A stretch of 8,303 bases of DNA, from assembly GCA_030641535.1 (NCBI GenBank), contig DAOWHG010000107.1:1-8303 (forward strand). The letters run 5' to 3'. Positions 1 through 6,627 of the stretch are shown here, piece by piece. Under the pieces are notes generated by a model. It was not told where the DNA came from. It did not search any database and worked only from the letters and a program-made list of their open reading frames with translations. Origin of the DNA: Mycoplasmatota bacterium. GTDB lineage: Bacteria > Bacillota_I > Bacilli_A > Izemoplasmatales > Izemoplasmataceae. Every line of letters starts with the position of its first letter. Positions within the stretch are counted from its first letter, which is position 1. A program made the translations under genes and the position numbers.

Positions 1-2
1 CA

Positions 3-734
3 AAGAATAATCATCGATTAAAAAATGGAGATGAGAAAGAAGTTGTTTATAGTGAAAACAAATTAGTTCACGAAACTAAAAGAATATATAACGATTTAAA
101 AGAGGCTACAGTATACATCTTTAGAGACGCTAAACCAATTCTTATGGTAATGGTTATCATCTTAATTAGTTCAACTCTCGTAGGACCATGGTTCGCAATT
201 GGAGTTCCATATATGATAAAAGAGTATTTCACATTTTCATCAATGGCACCAGAATACATTTTAGCTTCTAGCCAGTTTGTAGAATCAGTCGGTGTAATAA
301 TAATGAGTCTCGTAGTTGCAGCAATTGCAAAAAAATTCAAAATTTATCAATTATTCAGATTTGGTGGACTAACATTCACAGTGATTGGAGTACTATATTT
401 CTTAGTAATAAAATCATTTGATACAGCGTTTATTGAAGAAAATGCATTCATTATAATATTTATATCAATCAATTTTATAGCTGGAATGGTAAATGCAGTA
501 ATAAATGCTCCTTTACAAGCATCAATACAAAAGTATATTGATCCAAATAAAATTGGAAAAGTTGTAATGATTATGGATTCATTTGGTGGTCTTTTGTTTC
601 CTCTAGTTGCACTACTTACAGGATATCTAATTGATTACCATAGTTTATATTATCCAATGTACGTAATGATTGCAGGGATGTTTATAATAACAATTATCTC
701 TTACAAATCAAAAGCAATAAAAGAACTCATTTAA
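3..734 (+). CDS. MFS transporter, efflux type, C-terminal half (5' end outside window)
   Basis: The frame is open from the first bases of the window, so the gene begins upstream; about 243 residues are visible, ending in TAA. The first ~45 visible residues are hydrophilic and charged, as in the central cytoplasmic loop between the two six-helix halves of a major facilitator transporter. After them come about six hydrophobic segments, the expected TM7-TM12. A motif NAPLQASIQKYIDPNKIGKV lies between two late helices; an N-x-P-x5-Q...P...G(R/K)V pattern there is typical of the MFS_3 / macrolide-efflux-like group of drug exporters. The likely role is proton-driven export of a small molecule across the cytoplasmic membrane; the substrate cannot be read from this half. 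It is the last gene of its transcript, since a strong terminator follows 22 bp after the stop. An internal ATG at 144 is not the start, because coding sequence clearly runs before it. Family call is firm, subfamily tentative. Confidence 0.85.
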   Translation, partial: KNNHRLKNGDEKEVVYSENKLVHETKRIYNDLKEATVYIFRDAKPILMVMVIILISSTLVGPWFAIGVPYMIKEYFTFSSMAPEYILASSQFVESVGVIIMSLVVAAIAKKFKIYQLFRFGGLTFTVIGVLYFLVIKSFDTAFIEENAFIIIFISINFIAGMVNAVINAPLQASIQKYIDPNKIGKVVMIMDSFGGLLFPLVALLTGYLIDYHSLYYPMYVMIAGMFIITIISYKSKAIKELI

Positions 735-755
735 TATAAAAATAATTTTATTCCC

Positions 756-803
756 AAGTAAAAAGCAGTCCACTAAGTGGTCTGCTTTTTACTTATTTTT
801 TTT
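756..803 (+). terminator. Intrinsic terminator of the MFS gene, overlapping the convergent gene's end
   Basis: An 18-bp stem with one T-T mismatch (756-773 with 777-794, arms reading AAGTAAAAAGCAGTCCAC and GTGGTCTGCTTTTTACTT) has a 3-nt loop and is followed by eight T at 796-803. The T-run lies on the + side, so it ends transcription of the MFS gene. The right arm and T-run are also the last codons and the TAG stop region of the minus-strand ferredoxin gene. On the minus side the stem is followed by GGGAATAAAATT, a poor T-tract, so termination there would be weak. Confidence 0.85.
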
Positions 804-2071
804 GCTCTTTTTCTTTCAATTAACTTTGTCAAGTATTTTGATTTAACTTGCTCACTAGCCATTATTTGTTTAATAGGAGGTAATTTCAAAATCACTCCTA
901 AAATCGAAGCTAAAATACGATGATTAAAATGCGCTTGATTATCAAAAATTAGATTTTGCAGTTTTCCTCTTTCTATTGCTTCAAGCACAATTCTATGATT
1001 TAAATTTATAGGTGTAAATACTCTAGTTTCTCTTTCGTCCATAACAATAGCATCTGGTTTACAAACTCTGACACAAACTCCACATCCAATACAATTTTCC
1101 TCAACTAATTTAGCAATTTTTTGAGTCTTCTTTGTTGAGTGTTTCGATACTAAAGTTAGAGCTTCAACGGGACATACATTGACACATAATCCACATCCAA
1201 TACACTCCTCATCAATTATTCTAGCTATATAGTTTGATGAATTGATTGATTGAGATGCTCCTACTTTTCTTGCTCCTATTAGAGCCTCACAACAACAACT
1301 ACAGCAGTTGCAAATAAACGCAACTTTGTTTTGAACATTTTCTCCAAATTGAACTAAATTATGTTCTTTAGCTAATTCAAGCAAATCAAGACATTCATCT
1401 TCTGTGATTTGTTTAGCATATCCATATTTTGTCAAAGAAGCAGCTGTATTATTAAAAGTCATACATATTTCCATTGGAGCATCACAAGCTTCATTTACAT
1501 GTGATTTTTTATGACGGCAATAACAGGTTCCAACACCAATATGAGATGCTGTCTTAATTACTTCTGAAGCTCTTTCATAATCCAATACATATAACCCTTT
1601 ATCTTCAATTGTTTCTTCACGAACAAAAGCTCTTCCTAGAGGTGTCGGCATTGAAAATAATTCAGTTACAAATTCATCCTCAACATTAATGTATTGGTAG
1701 AATAATTCACTAAGAACTTTTTGATCTAACTTTCCTCCTACTCTCATTAAAGAGAATTCAAAGAAACCAGCCATCGGAGGAGGTAAAGAATAAAAAGAAT
1801 TATCACCTACACAGATATCAATTAATAAAGCTCTAGAAGCAAGTTCTTCTAAAATAGAGCTTGATTCTTCAATGCTTTTCTTCCAAGCTTTTGAAGCAGT
1901 ATTTGCATTGAAAGGTTTAAGTGGAAGTAATGATACAAGTTTAGCTTCTTCTTCTGAAAACATCACATTAAGAATTTTGTACAATGTTTCTGAAGGTGGA
2001 GCCCCTAAAGGAAACTTATTTAATCTTTTAACTAATTTTTCATATCCTTTTCTAGCTGTATTATGTCCCAT
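773..2071 (-). CDS. Cysteine-rich 4Fe-4S dicluster (8Fe-8S) ferredoxin-domain protein
   Basis: A 432-residue cytoplasmic iron-sulfur protein with no signal or TM segment. Residues ~1-110 form an all-helical region that may be a winged-helix-like domain. Residues 183-203 carry CYCRHK...C...C (C183, C185, C196, C203). Residues 254-261 read CNCCSCCC. A bacterial ferredoxin domain follows with two complete C-x2-C-x2-C-x3-C sets (C290/293/296/300 and C327/330/333/337), expected to hold two [4Fe-4S] clusters. A basic tail ends in KRKRAKKISKKQTT. Whole-length proteins of this layout are known to me as uncharacterised '4Fe-4S binding proteins' of anaerobes; electron transfer to or from an unknown partner is inferred, and the extra cysteines could hold further metal. 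The start is well fixed: AGGAGG at 2077-2082 lies 5 nt before the ATG. The 94-bp gap to the upstream lipoprotein gene shows no clear promoter, so it may have its own weak promoter or receive read-through. It converges on the MFS gene. Confidence 0.88.
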   Translation of the reverse strand: MGHNTARKGYEKLVKRLNKFPLGAPPSETLYKILNVMFSEEEAKLVSLLPLKPFNANTASKAWKKSIEESSSILEELASRALLIDICVGDNSFYSLPPPMAGFFEFSLMRVGGKLDQKVLSELFYQYINVEDEFVTELFSMPTPLGRAFVREETIEDKGLYVLDYERASEVIKTASHIGVGTCYCRHKKSHVNEACDAPMEICMTFNNTAASLTKYGYAKQITEDECLDLLELAKEHNLVQFGENVQNKVAFICNCCSCCCEALIGARKVGASQSINSSNYIARIIDEECIGCGLCVNVCPVEALTLVSKHSTKKTQKIAKLVEENCIGCGVCVRVCKPDAIVMDERETRVFTPINLNHRIVLEAIERGKLQNLIFDNQAHFNHRILASILGVILKLPPIKQIMASEQVKSKYLTKLIERKRAKKISKKQTT

Positions 2072-2153
2072 AATATCCTCCTAATTTTTTTATCCTAAAT
2101 TTTTGTCTTTCTAGTTCTATTTTTTTTCTTAATTATTTTTGTGTTACTTCCTT

Positions 2154-2186
2154 AAAAAAGATTCGTTACGGTGTATTATTCAAATC
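2154..2186 (-). terminator. Weak possible terminator after the M1 peptidase gene
   Basis: On the minus strand GATTTG (2181-2186) can pair with CGAATC (2160-2165), with one G-T wobble and a 15-nt loop that contains the stop codon, followed directly by six T (2154-2159). The stem is short and the loop long, so termination would be partial at best, allowing read-through into the ferredoxin gene. Confidence 0.25.
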
Positions 2187-3596
2187 CTGAAACTCATTAA
2201 TTTTAAGATAGAACCATTCTTTAGTTGTGTCTACCTCAGTGAAGTCTTCTAGAAGATCAAGAAATCCATCAATTGATGCAACTTTTCCTTTATATGTATC
2301 ATAGTAATGTCCTAAAAAATCAAGGAACAAATCATAATCTCCATCTAAATATTCATCAACGTAATATTTAAAAATTGAAACACCATGATAATAGATAAGG
2401 TACCCATAATCAGGTCCGAACTCATCAACTGTTTGAAGTAAAGATTCTCCAAGTGATTCAAAATAAATAAGTGAAAATCTTGGGTTCAAACTACTTCTCT
2501 CATTGTAATATGTAGTAAATCCTTCCTCACCATACACCTCTCTAAAATAAAGTCCTGTAGAAAATGTAGTAAGTGATTCATCTAAGAATGATTCATCATA
2601 TTGATCATTTCCAATCATAGAATAAAACCATTGATGAATTACTTCGTGAACAACAGTCCCTTCACTTATCTCTTCACTACAATAAACAACTCCACTACTT
2701 TCCATACCATAAAAGTATCCATACTCTAATGTAAAGTAATCATAATCATACTCCCCTACATGAGTCTCAAATAAATCAAAAGCATCACTCATATAACCAA
2801 ATGAATCATCAATTTCTACCTGAGTTAGTTCTCTAATTGAATAAATATCATATGATATTCCATTATGTTCATTTTCATAGAAATAATAATTTGGAGATGC
2901 AGAGAAAGAAAAATCTCTTCCATTATCTAAAAATAAGTATTGTGTTTTTCTACCTTCATCGATTTGTTCAGAAATTAAATCGCCACTCGAAGCAACTAAA
3001 AAATCTTCTCTAACATTTAAAGTAACGTAGTAATCCCCAATATCATTATAATATGATTCTCCACGAAAAGTATAAGGTTCAATATTCCATCCTCCATCAT
3101 CAAACATTGAAACGAAAGGATAAAAGAACATTGTTAAGTAATAATCATCTCTTGCTTGCATACGTCCAAAACTCCAATAATTAAAAGAATACTCAAATTC
3201 AATACTCAAATTAGTATCTTTTTTCAAAGTATCTTCTAATTCGATATGAATTCTTGTTTCATCAACCCCTTCAATACTATATTCAACATCTTCACCGTTA
3301 ATTCGCAAATATTCAATACTTACGTTTAGTGTGTTCATAAATGGCTCAACAGCATTTGCATATAACGATAAATAAAGCTCATCGAAATCTGCTTTGTCAT
3401 TCACGTAAATAATTCCACCAGATACATCAAGCTTATCATTTTCTTCATCAAGCAAAACATCTAAATAATAGGTATTAGTTTCATATGATGAAATATCATG
3501 ATTACCTAAAACAAAATCATCAAGTATATCGCTATCATTGTTTTTGCACCCGCTAAGTAGTAATAACAACATTAAAATAAATAATTTCCTTTTCAT
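2166..3596 (-). CDS. Lipoprotein M1-family (gluzincin) metallopeptidase
   Basis: Predicted surface-anchored zinc metallopeptidase of 476 residues. The N-terminus MKRKLFILMLLLLLSGC is a signal peptide with lipobox LSGC (lipid-modified Cys17), so the enzyme should sit on the outer face of the membrane. An N-terminal beta-rich region (~35-235) resembles the first domain of M1 aminopeptidases. The catalytic part has GMESSG (297-302), in the place of the family's GxMEN exopeptidase motif, then HEVIH (317-321) and an 18-residue spacer to Glu340 in DESLTTF, giving the complete HExxH-x18-E zinc site. At 476 residues it lacks the long C-terminal helical domain of full-length (~850 aa) M1 enzymes. I chose ATG at 3596 rather than GTG at 3608, because AAGGTGGTG at 3603-3611 is its ribosome site and the signal peptide then starts properly. 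It begins 13 nt after the nitrilase stop, so it is the last gene of the cupin operon. Likely role is peptide trimming or uptake; substrate unknown. Confidence 0.9.
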   Translation of the reverse strand: MKRKLFILMLLLLLSGCKNNDSDILDDFVLGNHDISSYETNTYYLDVLLDEENDKLDVSGGIIYVNDKADFDELYLSLYANAVEPFMNTLNVSIEYLRINGEDVEYSIEGVDETRIHIELEDTLKKDTNLSIEFEYSFNYWSFGRMQARDDYYLTMFFYPFVSMFDDGGWNIEPYTFRGESYYNDIGDYYVTLNVREDFLVASSGDLISEQIDEGRKTQYLFLDNGRDFSFSASPNYYFYENEHNGISYDIYSIRELTQVEIDDSFGYMSDAFDLFETHVGEYDYDYFTLEYGYFYGMESSGVVYCSEEISEGTVVHEVIHQWFYSMIGNDQYDESFLDESLTTFSTGLYFREVYGEEGFTTYYNERSSLNPRFSLIYFESLGESLLQTVDEFGPDYGYLIYYHGVSIFKYYVDEYLDGDYDLFLDFLGHYYDTYKGKVASIDGFLDLLEDFTEVDTTKEWFYLKINEFQDLNNTP

Positions 3597-3609
3597 ATTA
3601 ATCACCACC

Positions 3610-4431
3610 TTAAATTGAATTCTCTCTGCTCCATTTGTAATACTTATAAGTTTTTCTTATGTGTTTAATCAAATGGAAAATAATAAATAAATAATTTGAA
3701 ATTTTCAAAAGAGCTTTATTTCGATTCTTCTTAATGATTACAACATTTAAATTTCCAACTTTATTTGTGTTTATAGATATTTTTTTTCCGTATGGTGAAT
3801 AGATACCAATATGTCCATTATAATAAATTCCATTTTCAGTACCGTGTCTGTTTGATGCGATATAGTAAGATTCAACAAACCTTCCAGAAGATCCTAAAGT
3901 GAATTTTGCATCTTGTGGATCCGTCAATGAATGCAACAATACATCTACATTACTTTCTTTTCTCCATTGGATTTTAAAATCTTTAGAGCTCATATCAAAA
4001 CAAATTGATGATGCAAAATCAATCCCATTATATACAAAAAAACTTACAGGTGAAATACCGTTATTAAAGACAACTCTTTCTTTGTTAGTTAAATTATACT
4101 TGCGATGATTATTAACAATATTACCTTCTTTATCAATAAACACTTGTGAATTATAAAACACACCTGCTTCCTCTTCAATGTATCCAAATGATAAACAAAC
4201 AATATTATTAATTGAAATAGATTTTAGCAAGTTCATATTTTCGTCTTTTAGTGAAAGACTATTATCCTCAATGTATTTTGAAGCTAGATTATATTTAGAT
4301 AGTGCTAATTCACCAAAAAAGATTAGATCAATGGTAGAATCGATCATTACTTCTTCTACTAAAAAACTTATACTTTTTATATTCTCTTCTAATGTTGCAT
4401 TAGGTTCATATGAGATTGTTGATATTTTCAT
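3610..4431 (-). CDS. Nitrilase-superfamily carbon-nitrogen hydrolase
   Basis: A 273-residue protein with the full Glu-Lys-Cys catalytic triad of the nitrilase superfamily: Glu41 in FFGELALS, Lys111 in NHRKYNLT, and Cys144 in SSICFDMS. A later segment with ASNRHGTENG...GHIGIYSPYGK (192-216) matches the family's conserved region before the last strands. Such enzymes hydrolyse amides, carbamoyl groups or nitriles through a thioester on the cysteine; the substrate cannot be deduced here. Unusual is the tail after ~245, a hydrophobic stretch (NYLFIIFHLI) followed by a strongly basic end, which may hold the protein at the inner membrane face. There is no signal peptide. The start has AGAGGTGA (4436-4443) just upstream. 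It lies 22 nt after the cupin stop and 13 nt before the M1 lipoprotein start, whose ribosome site overlaps this gene's TAA, so the three are surely co-transcribed. Confidence 0.88.
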   Translation of the reverse strand: MKISTISYEPNATLEENIKSISFLVEEVMIDSTIDLIFFGELALSKYNLASKYIEDNSLSLKDENMNLLKSISINNIVCLSFGYIEEEAGVFYNSQVFIDKEGNIVNNHRKYNLTNKERVVFNNGISPVSFFVYNGIDFASSICFDMSSKDFKIQWRKESNVDVLLHSLTDPQDAKFTLGSSGRFVESYYIASNRHGTENGIYYNGHIGIYSPYGKKISINTNKVGNLNVVIIKKNRNKALLKISNYLFIIFHLIKHIRKTYKYYKWSRENSI

Positions 4432-4453
4432 CTTATCACCTCTATAAATCTTT

Positions 4454-4804
4454 TTAATACTTATGTCCCTCTTCAGGTACTATACAAATAAATTTGAATA
4501 TATTGTCTCCGGTATTCTTAAATTGATGTAGTTCATTAGATGGTATATATGCAAAAGAACCAGCGGTAACTGGATTCATTTTACCATTCAACAAAATTTC
4601 ACCTTTTCCTTCTATAATGTAGTTGATATGAGGCCACGGATGGCTATGTTTAGGTGTGAATCCATTTTCTTTAACTTCCACTTCCCTCATTACATATCCT
4701 TCCCAACCTTGCTTGGGTGAAACTAGAGCTTTCATTGTTGTATTTTTCACTTTTGATCCTTTAAATTCTATACTTTCCAGGTTACTAACATTATCTATAA
4801 TCAT
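4454..4804 (-). CDS. Small single-domain cupin protein
   Basis: A 116-residue single-domain beta-barrel of the cupin_2 type. The first cupin motif is visible as HSHPWPHINYIIEGKG, with His53, His55 and His59 (His in place of the usual Glu), and the second as IPSNELHQFKN with His93. A four-His metal site is therefore likely (Mn, Fe, Ni or Zn not distinguishable). Small cupins of this sort serve as isomerases, dioxygenases or ligand-binding sensors; which one applies is unknown. I placed the start at ATG 4804, because GGAGG (4810-4814) lies 5 nt upstream; a longer frame from TTG 4816 would begin inside that ribosome site. It is the first gene of the cupin-nitrilase-M1 peptidase operon, about 48 nt downstream of the predicted transcription start. 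Confidence 0.87.
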   Translation of the reverse strand: MIIDNVSNLESIEFKGSKVKNTTMKALVSPKQGWEGYVMREVEVKENGFTPKHSHPWPHINYIIEGKGEILLNGKMNPVTAGSFAYIPSNELHQFKNTGDNIFKFICIVPEEGHKY

Positions 4805-4858
4805 AATTTCCTCCAAATCTAATAATAATATAATCAGTGATGTTTTCCCTCAAGCTTA

Positions 4859-4887
4859 ATTATACTTATATATGAAATGAATATCAA
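4859..4887 (-). promoter_or_regulatory. Sigma-A type promoter of the cupin operon
   Basis: On the minus strand TTGATA (4882-4887) is followed after exactly 17 nt by a perfect TATAAT (4859-4864). Transcription would start near 4852 and give a leader of about 48 nt before the cupin ATG. No clear operator or riboswitch-like fold is seen in that leader. Confidence 0.75.
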
Positions 4888-4986
4888 ATAGATTTTTTTA
4901 TAAAAACTACTAATAAATGAAGTATAATTATTCTTTTAATATCAATCTAAAACAAGTATAATAATAAATAAGAGTCTGGGAAATTT

Positions 4987-5005
4987 AAGCCCCTTTAGGG
5001 CTTTT
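4987..5005 (+). terminator. Short terminator-like hairpin in the divergent region
   Basis: AAGCCC (4987-4992) and GGGCTT (4998-5003) form a perfect 6-bp stem with loop CTTTA, and the T-run 5002-5005 follows. A TATAAT lies 25 bp upstream at 4957-4962 without a good -35 box. The hairpin could end a very short transcript or shield the LytTR operon from read-through. It could equally belong to a dispersed intergenic element (preceding text GAGTCTGGGAAA). Confidence 0.4.
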
Positions 5006-5020
5006 AAAATGCCTTAATTG

Positions 5021-5051
5021 CAACTTATGATAGATTTTATACATATTATGA
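5021..5051 (+). promoter_or_regulatory. Direct repeat with 21-bp period, candidate LytTR operator
   Basis: CAACTTATGA (5021-5030) and CATATTATGA (5042-5051) match at 8 of 10 positions and are spaced exactly 21 bp apart, two helical turns. LytTR proteins are known to bind pairs of ~9-bp direct repeats with about this spacing, usually just upstream of -35. Here they cover about -74 to -44 relative to the start predicted from the -10 box at 5083. The repeat text is not the canonical LytTR motif, so assignment to the LytTR protein encoded at 5097 rests on spacing and position only. Confidence 0.4.
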
Positions 5052-5082
5052 AGAATTGATTACCATATCGAAAGATATCTAC

Positions 5083-5088
5083 TATAAT
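5083..5088 (+). promoter_or_regulatory. -10 box of the LytTR operon promoter
   Basis: A perfect TATAAT stands 8 bp before the first ATG of the LytTR frame. No -35 box is found at 16-18 bp; the nearest, TTGATT at 5056-5061, is 21 bp away. A small inverted repeat ATATC-GAAA-GATAT (5065-5078) fills the spacer. A good -10 with a poor -35 fits an activator-dependent promoter. The predicted start of transcription is about 5095. Confidence 0.55.
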
Positions 5089-5096
5089 TTAGAAAT

Positions 5097-5558
5097 ATGG
5101 AGGTGATGGAGCTGAACGTAAAGATTATTGCTTGCAAAGAAAACTACGAAAAATACAAAACAAAATTAGAAAACGCAGGTTTCATCATTTCAGAGGACGC
5201 TGAATTAATTTTTAAAGAAAGTGATTTCATCCAAGATACTTTTGTAGGTCTTCTTGATAATAAATATGAAATCATTCACTTTTCAAAAGTATTATACTTT
5301 GAATCGTTTGGTCATGATATATTTATGAAAACATCAAATAATACTTACAAAGTAAAAGAAAAACTGTATGAAGTTGAATATCTATTATATGATAAATACT
5401 TCATTCGAATTAACAAATCAACAATTATTAATAAATATGGTATCAAAGAAATTATTCCTACATTCAATTCAAGAATTAATCTTGTTATGAAAAATAAAGA
5501 TGTTCTATATGTAACAAGAAATTACTCACAAACATTCAAAGAATTTATAGGATTTTAA
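5097..5558 (+). CDS. Stand-alone LytTR-family DNA-binding transcriptional regulator
   Basis: Transcription factor of 153 residues from ATG 5097 (148 if translation starts at CTG 5112, see the ribosome site entry). Residues ~1-54 are a small alpha/beta N-terminal region without the aspartate pocket of a response-regulator receiver. Residues ~57-153 are a LytTR domain: KVLYFES, then a KLYEVEYLL helix, FIRINKSTIINKYGIKEI, and a C-terminal VLYVTRNYSQTFKEFI; these follow the family's 'YiEs...L...F.RihrS.iiN...I..i......l.v.R.y...fk' pattern. It should bind DNA as a dimer at paired direct repeats. It lacks a phosphorylation domain, so its activity is probably set by a partner protein; the next gene, 14 nt downstream in the same operon, encodes a membrane protein, the layout of LytTR Regulatory Systems such as HdrRM and BrsRM of streptococci. 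Autoregulation through the repeat at 5021-5051 is inferred. Confidence 0.88.
   Translation: MEVMELNVKIIACKENYEKYKTKLENAGFIISEDAELIFKESDFIQDTFVGLLDNKYEIIHFSKVLYFESFGHDIFMKTSNNTYKVKEKLYEVEYLLYDKYFIRINKSTIINKYGIKEIIPTFNSRINLVMKNKDVLYVTRNYSQTFKEFIGF
5099..5107 (+). promoter_or_regulatory. Strong ribosome site inside the annotated LytTR start, pointing to a CTG start
   Basis: GGAGGTGAT is a nine-base match to the 16S anti-Shine-Dalgarno end. It overlaps the first ATG (5097) and the in-frame ATG at 5106, so it can serve neither. The only in-frame candidate at normal distance is CTG at 5112, 8 nt after GGAGG. The nitrilase and M1 genes of this window have their starts 3 and 5 nt after the same GGTGAT core; the CTG is 4 nt after it. 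Confidence 0.55.
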
Positions 5559-5572
5559 TAAGGAGGAAGTTT

Positions 5573-6547
5573 ATGTCAGTTGTAATCTTATTTAATGTAT
5601 TTATTCTCATTCTAATAGTTTCTCTAGTGATGTGGTTATTAGCATATTATCCTAAACATTATCAAAAGAAAGTTAACAAAGCAATAAATGAAAACGAGGT
5701 AGTAAGATCAATAGATCCTAAAACATTATATACCGGGATTGCTTTTATAATTCTGTTTGTCTTAAATATATCTTTATTATTCTCAGTTAGTAATTTAACA
5801 ACACTAAATCAAAATTTACAATATAGAATAAACGATATTGATAGCGAATTAAATACAATAACTAGTCGTTTATATAGTCTTAATAGTGATTTTGATGATT
5901 GGGTTGAATCTAATAATATTGTAAATACTGTGGACTATTCAATTATATCTGTAGATGATATCAATCATGCAACTATTGAATTTGTTGTTGAGTTGAATAG
6001 TGCTCCAAGTAATGGATTAGTATTGCTTCTACTTAAAGATAGCTCGAATAATGTTCAATCATTTGAACTCGATTCTACAACATTAATATATATAGAAGAA
6101 GTTACTCTGGATATTGATGAGGATTATGAAATCAGTATTCAAGTAGATAATGGAATTAGTATTGAAAGAGAGGAAATTACATCTTATAATATCAAAGAAA
6201 ACATTTATAAAAATTTCAAATTTTTCTTCGATGAAGACTTTGAATTAGACAGTAATGAAGAACTAATAGGATTTTCTTATAACTTCTCATTAATAAACGA
6301 CTATAACATGAGTGATGACCTTGCATTTGATACAGTAGAAATAAAAGTTTATGTAGATTATGTTCTTGAAGATACAATATTATTTACTACCCCACAGTCA
6401 GATGATGAAAATGTTCAATCCTACATATTTTCAATTAACTCCTCAGATTATGGTGATGGCTTCTTTTTAATTGAAATCCAAGCAACCGATTTTTTTGGAA
6501 ATGTTTACAATTTCTTTGGTGAAGGATGGGATGTTGAAATAGATTAA
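5573..6547 (+). CDS. Membrane protein: two TM helices, coiled coil, acidic beta-rich ectodomain; LytTR partner
   Basis: I do not recognise this 324-residue protein. TM1 spans about residues 3-25 and TM2 about 52-74. The short loop between them (26-51) is rich in Lys/Arg, which by the positive-inside rule puts it in the cytoplasm and both termini outside. Right after TM2 a heptad pattern (L82, I86, I89, L93, I96, L100, L103) marks a coiled coil of about four turns, suggesting dimerisation. The remainder (~119-324) is strongly acidic with alternating hydrophobic residues, like two beta-sandwich (Ig-like) modules: ~119-205 and ~215-324. Both contain an NVQS(F/Y) strand and a (E/L)IxIQ strand, hinting at duplication. 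The start has AGGAGG (5561-5566) 6 nt ahead. It shares a transcript with the LytTR regulator. A likely inferred role is a surface sensor that holds or releases that regulator at the membrane; a cell-envelope structural role is possible. Confidence 0.75.
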   Translation: MSVVILFNVFILILIVSLVMWLLAYYPKHYQKKVNKAINENEVVRSIDPKTLYTGIAFIILFVLNISLLFSVSNLTTLNQNLQYRINDIDSELNTITSRLYSLNSDFDDWVESNNIVNTVDYSIISVDDINHATIEFVVELNSAPSNGLVLLLLKDSSNNVQSFELDSTTLIYIEEVTLDIDEDYEISIQVDNGISIEREEITSYNIKENIYKNFKFFFDEDFELDSNEELIGFSYNFSLINDYNMSDDLAFDTVEIKVYVDYVLEDTILFTTPQSDDENVQSYIFSINSSDYGDGFFLIEIQATDFFGNVYNFFGEGWDVEID

Positions 6548-6574
6548 AATTATCTAACAAGTAAAACGGTATTT

Positions 6575-6613
6575 AAAAAAATGAAAACTGCAAAAAGCAG
6601 TTTTCATTTTTTT
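6575..6613. terminator. Perfect 17-bp bidirectional intrinsic terminator
   Basis: Arms 6575-6591 and 6597-6613 are perfectly complementary around an AAAAA loop, with outer A7/T7 tracts (core ATGAAAACTGC / GCAGTTTTCAT). The symmetric A and T tracts let it act in both directions: it ends the LytTR operon on the + strand, 27 bp after its stop, and the ArsR-ferredoxin operon on the minus strand, 14 bp after its stop. Confidence 0.92.
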
Positions 6614-6627
6614 AATATTAATCTCTA

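Noticed and set aside
68..340. Minus-strand open frame opposite the MFS gene.
   Set aside because: It lies wholly antisense to a clear transporter sequence, has no ribosome site and no recognisable domain.
5056..5061. TTGATT as the -35 box for the TATAAT at 5083.
   Set aside because: The spacing is 21 bp, outside the workable 15-19 bp range, so it was not included in the promoter.
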